Numbered from the stretch's first letter, positions 1 to 10,600 are shown. The stretch is DNA of 64,000 nt from M3007 sp041392625 (GCA_041392625.1 JAWKLR010000004.1:62001-126000); one strand, 5' to 3'. Numbers and translations are program-made. The notes: generated by a model from the letters alone, not told the origin.

Positions 1-2
1 AA

Positions 3-1301
3 TTACTTAAATCGAATGGCCTTGACCGGGCTGATATTCGATACGAGCATCGATGGTACGATCAGGAAAAGCAGGGTCAGCAGCAAGGTGCCCAGATTGA
101 CTCCTGCAATTGAAAGCCATTCCAGTTTAACCGGTGCATAGGACAAATAGTAATCTGTTTCATTCAGGGTAATCAGGTGGTATTTGTCTTGTAGCCAGCA
201 CAGACCCAAACCGATCAGATTTCCCCAGAACATGCCCCGAAGGGTAATTACCGCAGCGTGATACAGAAATATGCGGCGAATTCTGCCATTCGCAGCGCCC
301 AATGCTTTCAACACCCCGATCATATTGGAACGCTCCAGAACCAATACCAGCAAAGCCGTTATCATGTTGATGATTGCAACTGCCAACATGAGGGATAGGA
401 TTACGATCTCGTTGTAATCCTGAAGGGAAAGCCATTCAAAAATAGCGGGGAATTTTTCTTTGATCGTAACACAAACCAAATCGGGGGGCAATACCTCGGT
501 ATAGATAAACTGATTGTATAAATCAAGGTCCTGCAGGTCATCCAACCAGACTTCGAAGCCGGCAACCTGATTGCTATCCCAACCCAATAAATCCTGAACT
601 ACCCGCAGATCACATAAGGCAAATTTCCGGTCGTACTCTTCCAGTCCGGTTTTATAGATCCCTACAATTTCAAAACGCCGGCGAATTTGATCTCCATTGC
701 GGATGAAGTACACAATGAACTTGTCATTCAGGCCCATTTGCAAGCGGTTGGCCGTTTGCTGGCTGATAATCACTTCCCGCGAAGGTGTGGAGTCTGTCCA
801 GGCTATAGGCCGGCCTTCCAACAAGTACGGCTCCAGACTTTCCCAACCGAAATCCTCCCCCACTCCTTTAAGAACGACGCCTTCCATTTCCGTTTTGGTG
901 CGGATAATTCCGGGAATATGCGCAAAGGCCTGGATGTGGCGAATTCCTCCCCGCGATTGGCATTCAACTTCATTTCCGGTTTCAACACCAAGTATCCGCT
1001 CGGGCTCGGTATAATTGATTGCCGAAACAGAATCCAGGGACGGGTAAAAATCCTGATCCCGATCGATAGCGGCCGGTTCATAGAAAAGTGAATAACTGGA
1101 ATCACTGATGTGGATGTGCCCCCAGAATTCAAAAATCTTGTTGCTAATCTCGGATTTAAAGCCTGCAATCAGGGCCATTGCCGTCACCATAACAGCCACG
1201 CTCAATGCAACTGCTACCGTTGCAATGCGGATAATCACCTTAGAGAAACTGCGTTCCCTGGAAAAGGCGATGCGTTTGGCAATAAACAATGGAAAGTTCA
1301 T
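3..1301 (-). CDS. LolC/LolE-like ABC transporter permease (FtsX family)
   Basis: A 432-residue inner-membrane permease of the FtsX/MacB type. An N-terminal membrane segment (about residues 22-47, rich in A/V/M) is followed by a large periplasmic domain (about 50-295). Three further membrane segments follow at about 300-322, 350-372 and 395-422. The start MNFPLFIAKRIAF and the phrase VLKALGA before the second helix are typical of LolC/E-like permeases, which work with a LolD-type ATPase to extract lipoproteins from the inner membrane. No ATPase gene lies in the window, so the partner is elsewhere. The substrate is inferred from the family; another MacB-like export role is possible. The gene is complete at both ends. 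A TACCTTTG box lies only 9 nt before the ATG. Confidence 0.8.
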   Translation of the reverse strand: MNFPLFIAKRIAFSRERSFSKVIIRIATVAVALSVAVMVTAMALIAGFKSEISNKIFEFWGHIHISDSSYSLFYEPAAIDRDQDFYPSLDSVSAINYTEPERILGVETGNEVECQSRGGIRHIQAFAHIPGIIRTKTEMEGVVLKGVGEDFGWESLEPYLLEGRPIAWTDSTPSREVIISQQTANRLQMGLNDKFIVYFIRNGDQIRRRFEIVGIYKTGLEEYDRKFALCDLRVVQDLLGWDSNQVAGFEVWLDDLQDLDLYNQFIYTEVLPPDLVCVTIKEKFPAIFEWLSLQDYNEIVILSLMLAVAIINMITALLVLVLERSNMIGVLKALGAANGRIRRIFLYHAAVITLRGMFWGNLIGLGLCWLQDKYHLITLNETDYYLSYAPVKLEWLSIAGVNLGTLLLTLLFLIVPSMLVSNISPVKAIRFK

Positions 1302-1309
1302 ACTGGAAG

Positions 1310-1317
1310 CAAAGGTA
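1310..1317 (-). promoter_or_regulatory. -7 box (TACCTTTG) before the LolC/E-like gene
   Basis: On the minus strand TACCTTTG fits the Bacteroidota -7 consensus TAnnTTTG. No good -33 TTTG/TTG is seen at the usual spacing. Its distance from the ATG (9 nt) would give a leader of only a few bases. Confidence 0.35.
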
Positions 1318-1411
1318 ATTTTTGAAGCACTAAATACCTTATGGTTGGAAACTTTTTCATTCCGGATTACTGTTTATTGTATTCAAGTTTCCTTTACTCG
1401 GGCTAAGCATG

Positions 1412-1419
1412 TATTTTTG
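1412..1419 (+). promoter_or_regulatory. Possible -7 box (TATTTTTG) of tyrS
   Basis: TATTTTTG matches TAnnTTTG and would give a leader of about 80 nt before the tyrS ATG at 1506. The -33 region is weak. Confidence 0.3.
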
Positions 1420-1505
1420 CGGCCTTGTTTGCATTTATTTTGGAGTGACATTTCATCTCCAGATTGGACAGGTAAAATTTATAACGACAAATATTCATTT
1501 TTGAT

Positions 1506-2770
1506 ATGGACTTTCTTTCCGAATTACGTTGGCGCGGCCTGATACACGATATGACTCCCGGGGTTGAAGAACACCTCCAATCCGGAATGGTCAAAGGCTA
1601 TATTGGTTTTGACCCCACTGCGCCTTCACGATTGGAAACTATGTCCAGATCATGTTGCTTTCTTTTGCAGCGCAGTGGACACCAACCCGTGGTACTGATG
1701 GGCGGTGCGACCGGACGCATGGAGACCCCAGTGGCAAGGACGCGGAGAGGGAGTTAAAATCGTACGAAGAACTCGACCGCAACCTACAGTTTCAATTGGA
1801 GCAGGCAAGTCAATGGCTTGATTTTGACCCCTCAATACCCAACCATGCTGTAGTTGTAAACAACCTGGATTTTTACAAGGACATGGGCGTATTGACCTTC
1901 CTTCGGGACGTTGGTAAATATTTGACCGTCAACTATATGATGTCTAAAGAAAGTGTAAAACGCCGACTTGAAACCGGAATATCCTTTACTGAATTCAGTT
2001 ACCAGCTGCTGCAGGGATACGATTTCGTTTTGCTGCACAAACACCACGGTGTTAGTTTGCAAATGGGAGGAAGTGATCAGTTTGGAAACATTACTGCGGG
2101 AGTTGAATTGGCGCGAAAAATTGATGAAAGCAAGTTGTTTGCGGTCACTACCCCACTCCTTACTAAAGCAGATGGTACCAAATTTGGAAAAAGCACCGAG
2201 GGAAATATCTGGCTGGACGGCTCACTGACTTCTCCATACCGGTTCTACCAGTTTTGGATCAATGCCGATGACCGGGACCTGCCAAAATTCCTGCGCTACT
2301 TTTCCTTTAAATCGCGTGAGGAAATTGAGGCCTTGGAAGCAACTGGCAATCCGCAAGAAATTAAGCGGATATTTGCTGAGGAAATCACCAAACGCATACA
2401 TGGTGAAGAAGAGTTTGAGGCAGTTTTATCTGTTTCGCAGATTCTTTTCAACCCAAAAGCGAGTCAGGAGAGTTTGTTGGCCATGTCTTTAAAATCCCTG
2501 AATCAGGTTGCTGCGGAAATCAGCAGTCCTGAAATTCCGAAATCCTTGATTGATAATGGTGTTGGCATTGTGGATCTACTCTCAGAACACACTGGCATAT
2601 TATCTTCTAAAAGCGAAGCCAGAAAGGCCATTCAGAACAATGCAATTTCTGTAAACAAACAGAAAATTACTTCGCAGGAGCATGAAGTAGGTGCACAGGA
2701 TTTGCTGCACAACCAATACATTATGCTTGAGAACGGAAAGAAAAACAAGTTTCTGGTTAAGGTTCAGTAA
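1506..2770 (+). pseudogene. tyrS: Tyrosyl-tRNA synthetase, broken by three frameshifts
   Basis: Class I aminoacyl-tRNA synthetase that charges tRNA-Tyr in the cytoplasm. The start (MDFLSELRWRGLIHDMTPG, then YIGFDPTAPS) and the C-terminal S4-like RNA-binding domain (GILSSKSEARKAIQNNAISV) are clear, as is the KMSKS-like segment KADGTKFGKS. Between 1625 and 1725 the frame changes three times: near 1630 around the HIGH-like motif (the IGNYVQIM part is in another frame), near 1668 where a T-run appears two bases short, and near 1723 where CGCATGG is read for an expected CGCATTGG (GRIGDPSGK). All three fit small deletions. No second tyrS is visible in the window and the enzyme is indispensable, so sequence error is more likely than loss. 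Length if repaired is about 425 residues, normal for the family. Confidence 0.85.
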
Positions 2771-2792
2771 GACCAGTCAGAGGGAATAAAAA

Positions 2793-2856
2793 ATGCCGAA
2801 TTCAGGTTCGTCCGTATTGCATGAGCACATGCTGTTCGGACTCCTGGATTCGGCAT
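2793..2856. terminator. Bidirectional terminator hairpin between tyrS and the coiled-coil gene
   Basis: Arms 2793-2806 and 2843-2856 pair over 14 positions with one mismatch, and an inner GCATG/CATGC stem lies inside. An A-run just upstream becomes a T-run on the minus strand. The hairpin separates the convergent tyrS and the 2897-3568 gene. Confidence 0.65.
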
Positions 2857-2896
2857 CTGTATTTGTACCCGGATTGCTATTGGGCCGTGGTTCGAT

Positions 2897-3568
2897 TTAT
2901 ATCAGATTCTCAAAAGTCTGTATATCCTGTGTGATCTTGGATACCATGGCTTCACAGGCAAGCACATATCCGTTTTGAGCCCCTTCAATCTTCTCTTTTT
3001 CCGCTTCAATTTCCTTTTCCAGCGTTGCAATTTTGGTTTTTGCTGCTGCAATCTCCTCCTGCATTTGCTTGATGAGCTGCTCTTTTTCTTTTTGCTGACT
3101 CATCAACTGCTGCATACTGTTTTGGCGCGATTCAATCTCAGCGGCAACCTTACTCTTCACAGCAGATTCAAAATTGCTTCTGTCCGTTTCAACCACTTGC
3201 TTATACGTAGCAGCAGATTCGAGCAAGACCTTTTTGGAGAGCCCTTGAATTTTTAGCGACTCAAAGACGGCCTTCATTCTTGCCTTTTCCTCCGGAATAT
3301 GCGACTCCAGGGTATCCATCATTTTCCAAAACTCATAGTAGTCTGGCCCTGGCAGATTTGCTTTGTCAAACAGCTCCTGAAAATGTTTTTCAAACTTGCT
3401 GATATCCGTAGCCTTCATGGTCCGACGAGGAGCCGGTGTTGGTTGGCTGCTGCCGGATTTTACTGGAGCCTCCGGCTTTTGGGCCGGCTGCGAAGCGGTT
3501 GATTTTTTATCATTTTCTTCATCCAGCACAACAAAGAGGCCGATTGCTTTTTTGAAAAAACTATTCAT
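2897..3568 (-). CDS. Coiled-coil protein of unknown function
   Basis: A 223-residue soluble protein with no signal peptide. Residues about 20-50 are a low-complexity linker rich in P, S, T, K and A. Residues 50-115 look globular and helical. Residues about 125-200 form a charged coiled coil (Q/E/K-rich, e.g. QQKEKEQLIKQMQEEI). It starts 29 nt after the pyrG stop in the same direction, so it is probably cotranscribed with pyrG. I do not recognise the family. The composition suggests a structural or scaffolding role, but nothing visible indicates catalysis. Confidence 0.7.
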   Translation of the reverse strand: MNSFFKKAIGLFVVLDEENDKKSTASQPAQKPEAPVKSGSSQPTPAPRRTMKATDISKFEKHFQELFDKANLPGPDYYEFWKMMDTLESHIPEEKARMKAVFESLKIQGLSKKVLLESAATYKQVVETDRSNFESAVKSKVAAEIESRQNSMQQLMSQQKEKEQLIKQMQEEIAAAKTKIATLEKEIEAEKEKIEGAQNGYVLACEAMVSKITQDIQTFENLI

Positions 3569-3597
3569 ACAAATCTAATTTAGAGCCTTTCCTGAAA

Positions 3598-5199
3598 TCA
3601 GGACATACAGGCTTGAATGAAATCTACAAAAAGAGGGTGTGGGTTTTCTACCGTACTCTTATACTCCGGGTGAAATTGAACACCGACAAACCATTTATGT
3701 TCCGGAAGCTCCATAATTTCAACCAGGTCGGTTTCGGGGTTAATACCACTAGCCAACATACCGCTTTTTTCAAACTGTTCCTTGTATGTATTGTTAAACT
3801 CCCAGCGGTGGCGGTGGCGTTCCTTTATTTGATCATTTCCATAGGCAGCGTGCGCCTTTGATTTTCGCTTCAGTTTGCATGCATACGCTCCAAGTCGCAT
3901 GGTCCCCCCTTTTTGGGTAATATCCTGTTGCTCACTCATCAAATCGATGACTGGGTTAGGAGTTTTAGCGTCAACCTCAGTGGAATTTGCTCCTTCCAGA
4001 TTCAGCACATTACGAGCATATTCAACCACGGCACATTGCATGCCAAGACAAATTCCAAAGAATGGAATGTTGTTTTCGCGCGCATACCGGATTGCTGCCA
4101 ATTTCCCTTCGATCCCACGCTCGCCAAAGCCCGGCGCAACCAAAATCCCCTGGAGGTTACTCAGTTTTTTGCTTACGTCCTTAAAGGTGCCTTCCAGGTC
4201 TTCTGCATGAATGGGCACTACATCCACTTTACACTCATTCACGGCAGCAGCGTGAATAAATGATTCATAAATGGATTTGTAGGCATCCGGCAATTCATTG
4301 TATTTGCCGACCAACCCAATCTGCACAGAATGCAATGGGTTTTTGAGTTTGCCCAAAAACTCCTTCCAGGATTTCAGGTTGGGCTCACGTCGGTCGTTCA
4401 GGCGCAGCTTTGAAATCACTACGGTGTCCAGGCGTTCCTTCAACAGAAGTAGAGGCACATCATAAATGCTATCCGCATCCTTCGCTTCAATAACCGATGT
4501 CATTTCCACATTGCAGAACAAGGCTAACTTCCGGCGAATATCCTGACCCAGCGGGTGTTCAGAACGGCATGCAAGAACATCTGGTTGAACACCCAGGCTC
4601 AGCAATTCTTTTACCGAATGTTGTGTTGGCTTGGTTTTTAATTCTTTGGCCGCCCGCAAATACGGAACAAGCGTCAGGTGGATCACCATACAGTTGTCCT
4701 GTCCCAGTTCCCAGCGCAATTGACGTACAGATTCCACATACGGAAGCGACTCAATGTCGCCAACCGTTCCTCCCAATTCGGTTATGACGATTTCGTATTT
4801 GCCATTTTGCCCCAAAAGGAGCATTCGGCGCTTGATTTCGTCAGTTATGTGAGGAATAATCTGGACCGTCCTGCCAAGGTAGGCGCCATCGCGCTCTTTA
4901 TTGATTACCGTTTGATACACAGAGCCGGTAGTCACGTTGTTGGCCTTGGATGTTGGTGCATTTAAAAACCGTTCGTAGTGGCCTAAATCCAAATCGGTTT
5001 CAGCTCCATCATCTGTAACGAAACATTCACCATGCTCATACGGGTTGAGCGTTCCAGGGTCCACATTGATGTATGGATCAAACTTTTGAATGGTTACAGA
5101 AAAACCTCTGGCCTGGAGCAGTTTTGCCAGAGAGGCACATAAGATACCTTTGCCAAGGGAGGAAGTTACCCCGCCCGTAACAAAAATGTATTTAGTCAT
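3598..5199 (-). CDS. pyrG: CTP synthase
   Basis: Makes CTP from UTP, ATP and glutamine-derived ammonia, the last step of pyrimidine nucleotide synthesis. The 533-residue length is normal. The N-terminal synthase domain opens with YIFVTGGVTSSLGKG, which carries the P-loop-like nucleotide site, followed by DPYINVDPGTLNPYEHGE. The C-terminal class I glutamine amidotransferase domain has the nucleophile elbow GICLGMQ and the His-Glu pair in GVQFHPEY. Transcription is divergent from lipB, and the coiled-coil gene follows 29 nt downstream. Confidence 0.98.
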   Translation of the reverse strand: MTKYIFVTGGVTSSLGKGILCASLAKLLQARGFSVTIQKFDPYINVDPGTLNPYEHGECFVTDDGAETDLDLGHYERFLNAPTSKANNVTTGSVYQTVINKERDGAYLGRTVQIIPHITDEIKRRMLLLGQNGKYEIVITELGGTVGDIESLPYVESVRQLRWELGQDNCMVIHLTLVPYLRAAKELKTKPTQHSVKELLSLGVQPDVLACRSEHPLGQDIRRKLALFCNVEMTSVIEAKDADSIYDVPLLLLKERLDTVVISKLRLNDRREPNLKSWKEFLGKLKNPLHSVQIGLVGKYNELPDAYKSIYESFIHAAAVNECKVDVVPIHAEDLEGTFKDVSKKLSNLQGILVAPGFGERGIEGKLAAIRYARENNIPFFGICLGMQCAVVEYARNVLNLEGANSTEVDAKTPNPVIDLMSEQQDITQKGGTMRLGAYACKLKRKSKAHAAYGNDQIKERHRHRWEFNNTYKEQFEKSGMLASGINPETDLVEIMELPEHKWFVGVQFHPEYKSTVENPHPLFVDFIQACMS

Positions 5200-5227
5200 A
5201 AAATTTACTTTGCTTTGTTACGGGATA

Positions 5228-5235
5228 CAAAGGTA
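5228..5235 (-). promoter_or_regulatory. -7 box (TACCTTTG) of pyrG
   Basis: TACCTTTG on the minus strand, 29 nt before the pyrG ATG, fits the Bacteroidota -7 consensus. The -33 element is not convincing at standard spacing. Confidence 0.45.
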
Positions 5236-5280
5236 GTACATTGTTGCGAACCTACTGGCAACATCAAGTGTTATATTCAA

Positions 5281-6021
5281 ATGGAGCAGGTGCTTTTTCG
5301 CGATTTGGGTAAAATGAGTTATTCGGATGCTTGGACACTCCAGACGGAGATTCATCGCGACCTGATAAATAACAAATTGGCTCATAGGGAATTACCTATG
5401 GAGGATTTTTCACAAACACACCAGTTTTTATATGTTGAGCACCCTCCGGTGTTTACATTGGGAAAAAGTGGATCTGTTGAAAATTTGTTGCTCAGCCCTG
5501 AAGAATTGGATGCAAGAAGCATTGAATACTATCCAATTAACCGCGGTGGGGACATCACCTACCATGGGCCCGGCCAAATTGTCTGCTACCCAATCCTGGA
5601 CCTGGATCGCTTTTTCAACGATGTACACAAGTATGTCCGCAACCTGGAGGAAATGGTTATCCGGACTCTTGCAGAATTTGGAATCAAGGGATTTCGAATC
5701 AAGGATTATACCGGAGTCTGGGTTGAGGGTTTGCCAAGTAGGCCAGTTGCTGCCGACGAAACAGCCTTCTTTAAGCAGCAACGTAAGATCTGTGCAATTG
5801 GGGTACACATGAGCCGTTGGACTACACTACACGGTCTTGCTTTCAACGTGAATACCGATTTGAGTTATTTTGATTTGATTGTACCTTGTGGGATCAACGA
5901 TCAGGATAAGGCTGTAACATCGATGGAAAAAGAACTGGGTCAGCGAATGGATATTGAGGACGTAAAAAGCCGACTAAGCAGGCATTTTGAGGCTGTATTT
6001 GGATGTACGCTGACCAAATAA
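5281..6021 (+). CDS. lipB: Octanoyltransferase (lipoate biosynthesis)
   Basis: Transfers octanoyl groups from acyl carrier protein to lipoyl domains, the first step of lipoic acid synthesis. The BPL/LplA/LipB fold is marked by RGGDITYHGPGQIVCYP. The expected catalytic Lys is in KICAIG and the Cys in DLIVPCGI. I chose the ATG at 5281 (246 residues): the open frame extends to 5215, but that extension is short, unlike LipB, and overlaps the pyrG promoter region. A partner lipA is not in the window. The next gene follows after a few nucleotides and may be cotranscribed. Confidence 0.95.
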   Translation: MEQVLFRDLGKMSYSDAWTLQTEIHRDLINNKLAHRELPMEDFSQTHQFLYVEHPPVFTLGKSGSVENLLLSPEELDARSIEYYPINRGGDITYHGPGQIVCYPILDLDRFFNDVHKYVRNLEEMVIRTLAEFGIKGFRIKDYTGVWVEGLPSRPVAADETAFFKQQRKICAIGVHMSRWTTLHGLAFNVNTDLSYFDLIVPCGINDQDKAVTSMEKELGQRMDIEDVKSRLSRHFEAVFGCTLTK

Positions 6022-6029
6022 TTCAATCA

Positions 6030-6440
6030 ATGAAAAAAGATATAAACATCTTAAAAGTTCAAGACCTGGCAATTGCTATGGTTCCTAGGACGGAAGCAGA
6101 AGAAGATTACGACTTGTTTTGGGACGCCTGGCTTATTAATTTACGTTCCCAACCCCTGCGATCCATAATCATCAACTCAAAAGGCTATGGTTTGATTGAT
6201 GACATTCCAAGAAAGACATCAGGGATGCGCTATTTTTGGGAAGAAATCAACGGTAAAACAGCAGTAAAAATCGAACCGGTACACTCCAAAGTTCTGTCCC
6301 TGGCAAATGAGTATTGGGTGAGTTTTGTATTTGACGATTATTTGTATGATAAAAAATATGTATTTGTCCCGGATAGTTTACGTCCGGAGCATCTTGTAAC
6401 CCTTCCAATAGTTGGCAAGCAAGGAGTTATGATCAAGTAA
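6030..6440 (+). CDS. Conserved hypothetical protein
   Basis: A 136-residue soluble protein without signal peptide or membrane segment. The start at ATG 6030 lies 8 nt after the lipB stop, and the reading frame upstream of it overlaps lipB. The protein has many aromatic residues (a DYDLFWDAW segment, then a GMRYFWEEI segment) and no catalytic motif that I recognise. The close spacing suggests cotranscription with lipB. Function unknown. Confidence 0.7.
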   Translation: MKKDINILKVQDLAIAMVPRTEAEEDYDLFWDAWLINLRSQPLRSIIINSKGYGLIDDIPRKTSGMRYFWEEINGKTAVKIEPVHSKVLSLANEYWVSFVFDDYLYDKKYVFVPDSLRPEHLVTLPIVGKQGVMIK

Positions 6441-6501
6441 CTGATTCCTTGTTATTTAATTACCTGGCTACATCCATTCAAGCAAGACTAAAATCAACCA
6501 T

Positions 6502-6951
6502 ATGGCATCCTCTCTATTTGAAAAATCCATCTCTCCTATTCGACTTGCCATCATGGTTTTCTTGAGCGCATCGGGAATTTCCCTGCTCGCCTTTCTTGTC
6601 GGTTGGATGGGAATAACTGAAATGGACGTACTGTTCCCCTGGTCTATTGCCACTGCATTTATGCTGCTGTATGCGATCATCAACAGTGTTTTAAGTCTGA
6701 ACGCGGACAGTTTTGGCAAGTATTGGGGCCAATCTATATATAGTTATATGGCCTTGGCCGTTCTTAATGGACTGGTTGCCTGGGGGCTTTCGGGGATATC
6801 TATTGGGGAGGCTGGCTCCTATAAGTTTATCTATCTGGTAGTCACCTTCGGATTTCTGGTCTTTCTCTCTTTAGTAAACTTTATGAAACGTATCGTTCAA
6901 TTTGCAGAAAAGGAGGAGTGGTCCCAACCTAAGCCCAGGAAAAAGAAATAG
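6502..6951 (+). CDS. Small four-helix membrane protein
   Basis: A 149-residue protein with four hydrophobic segments at about residues 14-38, 45-66, 80-102 and 112-132. The C-terminal tail is basic (PKPRKKK) and so probably cytoplasmic. No signal peptide and no recognisable enzymatic motif. It lies between the lipB cluster and msrB on the same strand. Family and function not recognised. Confidence 0.7.
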   Translation: MASSLFEKSISPIRLAIMVFLSASGISLLAFLVGWMGITEMDVLFPWSIATAFMLLYAIINSVLSLNADSFGKYWGQSIYSYMALAVLNGLVAWGLSGISIGEAGSYKFIYLVVTFGFLVFLSLVNFMKRIVQFAEKEEWSQPKPRKKK

Positions 6952-7015
6952 GCAACAAGCACCTTTTAGCTTGATCTGATGCCAATTCAACGTAGACTTT
7001 TAAATATTTAATTTT

Positions 7016-7552
7016 ATGAAACGCTTTAGTATTGTACTACTTGCCTTTGCGGCTTGTGGTCAGGTAGCAAACACCCATTCAGAAAGTGTGGAAAAACCGG
7101 ATGCATCCAATGCCGTGGTTGCACAAGCAGACACCCTCAATCCGGACCAAGATCCCACCCATGCATTAAAATTATCCGATGAAGAGTGGAGAAACCGTTT
7201 GAGCAAACAAGCCTATTATGTTCTCCGAGAAGAAGGTACCGAACGGGCGTTTACAGGCACATACTGGGACAATCATGCAAAGGGGGTATATGCTTGTCGC
7301 GGTTGTGGTCTTGTGCTTTTTGATTCCCAAACAAAATTTGATTCAGGAACTGGTTGGCCTTCATTTTACAAGCCCAGCGAGGCGAACCATGTAAAAGAAA
7401 ATGTAGACAGCACTTATGGGATGGTTCGCACAGAAGTTGAATGTGCACGTTGTGGTGGACATTTGGGTCATGTATTTGATGATGGCCCTGCCCCAACTGG
7501 ATTAAGGTACTGCATAAACTCTGTCTCACTTGAATTTATTGAGCAAGAATAA
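7016..7552 (+). CDS. msrB: Methionine sulfoxide reductase B, exported
   Basis: Reduces methionine-R-sulfoxide in oxidised proteins. The MsrB domain starts near residue 55 and holds the two zinc CxxC motifs (CRGC and CARC), the signature SGTGWPSF, GHLGHVFDDG, and the catalytic Cys in RYCINS near the C-terminus. The N-terminus (MKRFSIVLLAFAACG) looks like a short export signal with a possible lipobox Cys, followed by a low-complexity linker, so the enzyme probably acts in the periplasm or as a lipoprotein. MsrA is not fused to it and is not nearby. A strong hairpin follows the stop. Confidence 0.95.
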   Translation: MKRFSIVLLAFAACGQVANTHSESVEKPDASNAVVAQADTLNPDQDPTHALKLSDEEWRNRLSKQAYYVLREEGTERAFTGTYWDNHAKGVYACRGCGLVLFDSQTKFDSGTGWPSFYKPSEANHVKENVDSTYGMVRTEVECARCGGHLGHVFDDGPAPTGLRYCINSVSLEFIEQE

Positions 7553-7588
7553 TTCCAGGAATTTTAAGATTCAAATAAGCACAAAAAA

Positions 7589-7617
7589 AGGCTGCCTCCC
7601 GAGTTGGGAGGCAGCCT
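7589..7617. terminator. Bidirectional terminator between msrB and the giant surface protein gene
   Basis: A 12-bp perfect stem (7589-7600 with 7606-7617) and a 5-nt loop, with an A-run before it and a T-rich tail after it. It serves both convergent genes. Confidence 0.9.
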
Positions 7618-7651
7618 TTATTATTTCAAACCTTGTTCAGGAATCTATCCC

Positions 7652-10600
7652 TTACTTGGTCTGGATCATCTTACGTGTTGCGCTTTCCTTAGCAGTTTCT
7701 ACTTTGTAGTAGAGCATGCCTGTGGTGTTCAACATTCCACGGTCGATGGTGATTGCGTTGTAACCTTTCGCAAAGTCGCCTGTCTGAGTGTAAATCATAC
7801 GACCTGTTTCGTCGTAGATGCTCAACGTTGCTTCTGTTGCTTCTGGCAAGTGGAAACCAATCATTGTCTTGTTAACAAATGGGTTTGGTGTGTTCTGGTA
7901 CAACTCAAAGCCTACACCAGCGATGGTTGTGCCGTCAAAGCGGAATGCTACATCCAGGCGCTCTGCTCCTGTGTTGTATGCTTCTGCCTTGGTGATACGG
8001 CTAGATACACCTACCATGTCACTCAACATACCGTCTGCCTGTGCGCGGAACTTAACTCCAAACTCTCCGGCTACTTTACCGTCGAAGCTGGTTGTAATCG
8101 CGTCTGCGAATACTGCAAAGTTATCCATGCTCATGTCGCTGCCTGGTACTACGTCAACTACCGCAAGGTTGTTGAAGTTCATGGTGAACTGGTAGCCCAA
8201 TACTGCTTCTGCTGCAGTGAAGTTAACTGTGAACTCTTCGCCTGCCTTAACCTCACGGTTTGCTACGTCGAACAACAGGGTGCCTGCTGTACGATCGTCT
8301 GCGCTCATGAAGCTGTTTGCAATTGCTGAACCGTTCACGTCACCTACCTTAACAGATACAAAGTCACCGTTGTCCATTGGGTTCTGAATAGCAGCGATAG
8401 TCAAGAACTCAGGGAATTGAGATGCAAATGGGTTGCTTGGATCAGCAAAATCAAATGACTGATCTACGAAACGCCAAGAAGTGTTGTTTGGCAATTCGTT
8501 GTAGATACCCAAGATCAACTTACGCAATTCAACGATGTCGAATGTTGTGATTGAGTTAGACTTGTTAGCGTCCGCTGCAATCATCTTGTATGGTGAATCC
8601 AATGTCTCAAGACCCAGGATGTGCTTAGAGATCAACACAAGGTCATAAGTAGATACACCGTTCAGGTGGTTGTCGTCTTTCAGTGGTGTTACTGTCGCAT
8701 CAGATGAAATCGGAAGTGCGTTAGAGAACATGTAGTCACCATTGTTGTCAGTCATGTCAAACATACCTGCTGGTGGGAAGGCTGGGTTAGAGCTATTCAA
8801 CTCTACGTTACCTTCTTCTACTCCGTTTGCTACTTCTGTTTTCAGTGCACCTGCTACAGATACCTGATCGTCTGGGTCACAGTTGCCCATGTTGTCCTGT
8901 ACGATTACATATGTTTCGCAGAAGTCAGCATTGCCTGCTGCATCCTGTGCCCACAATTGTACTGGCTGAGGTCCAAGTTCGCTACAATCAAATGTTACGC
9001 TTGTGATTGGGTTACCCAAGGCATCAACTGGGAATGTTCCAGTGCTCTGGCTTGACTTAACAATCGCAATCTTGATCTGGTCAGCTGGTGTACAGTTGTC
9101 CTCTGTGTACTGCAAGAAATCGCTTGCCCACAAAGTGATCATTCCAGTTGGCATGATGTTCACGCTCAAACCGTTGATACATACTACTGTTGGCTTCTTG
9201 CAATCTTTAACTACAAATGTGTACTCACAAATCGCTTCGTTGCCACAACCGTCTTCTGCGAACCACTTGATCTTGTGCGTTCCGTATGGCAATTGTGGTA
9301 CTACACCCTGAAGGATGTTGTCATTGTGGTTCGCTGGCTGCTGCAACCAGTCCCAACGTACACATGCTGTGCGTGCTGTACCGGAAGTAGTCCAGTCAAT
9401 GTTGAAACGGTACTTCTGGTTGAATACCACTGGACGGTGGTCAAATGGTGTGCCGCCAAGGTATGGTACGCTGTTTGGTGCTGGTGGGTTGGTGCTAGAG
9501 ATTTCTGTCTCCATTACACCGTCACCGTCGATATCCAGGAACAACAGGTAACGTACGTTGATGTCTGCTCCACCACAAGAGTCTGTTACTGTTACACACA
9601 ATTCTGTTGGTGCTTCACACAAGTCGTGTGTGCCAATTGTGTTGTCCCAGTATGCTGCGTCGTTCCAGAACAATGGATCGTTCGCTGTCAGGTCACAGAT
9701 TTCTACTGGGCTCGCTGGGCAGTTGTCGAATACTGGATCTTCATTATCTACGATCTTGATGATCTGCTTGTACTCGTAGCAGTTTGCGTTAGCATCCCAG
9801 AATGTGCTGTAGTTTGTTGGCAATGCATCCGTTGGATTGATTTTAACAATCGTTGGGTTCCATGGCTGCAACGTACCAGGTGCAGAAACAGTTGGACCAG
9901 GCAGATTCGATGGGTGGTTGCTGATTGCGTTTGGATTCGGGTTTGGTACAAAGATGCATGGCTGGTTTGGATTGTAGGTACACCAGTTGATAATGTGCCA
10001 GGTACGCTCAATCTTGTAACATGCATCAGGTACTACTGTGAATACTTCGTCTTCGAAAGATACGCCCAAAAGTTCGCAGTCTTCGCCGAAGAAGGTTGGC
10101 TCACCGTAGTTGCCAGATCCGTCACACTCGTTTACGATAACGTCGTTAGGGAACTTAACGTAGTAGTCCTGCTCGTAGTTAACTACGATACGCTGGGTGC
10201 ACTGGCTAGAGAAGCCGTGGCAGTCCCATGCACGGAATGTACGGGTGATTGTTCCTTTGTTACACAAGGTGTCAAACAATGCATAGTTTACTGCATGGCT
10301 CAGACCTTTCTGACCCTGGTATACCTGGGTAGAGTCCAAACAGCAGTTGTCGTATACAGATGCTTTGCCATAAGCCCACAAGCTTGGGTCAAAGTTCTCA
10401 CATGATACTGTTACGTTGGCTGGTGACTGACATACAGGCTTAATCTTATCCTGTACTTCTACTTCAATCATACACTCGTTGTATACTGGTGTTCCGTCAG
10501 GACCAATGGTGATGTTACCATTTACGTCTGTCTGGTATACACGCAGAACTACCATCTGCTCTGTACCTACCTCACAGCAGTAGAACTTGATAGAGTCATA

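Noticed and set aside
160..1542. Several 60-144-codon frames opposite or beside the permease and tyrS
   Set aside because: They are shadow frames of the permease gene or overlap its promoter region.
3570..3577. TAGATTTG box just before the coiled-coil gene
   Set aside because: It touches the start codon and the gene follows pyrG by 29 nt, so cotranscription is simpler.
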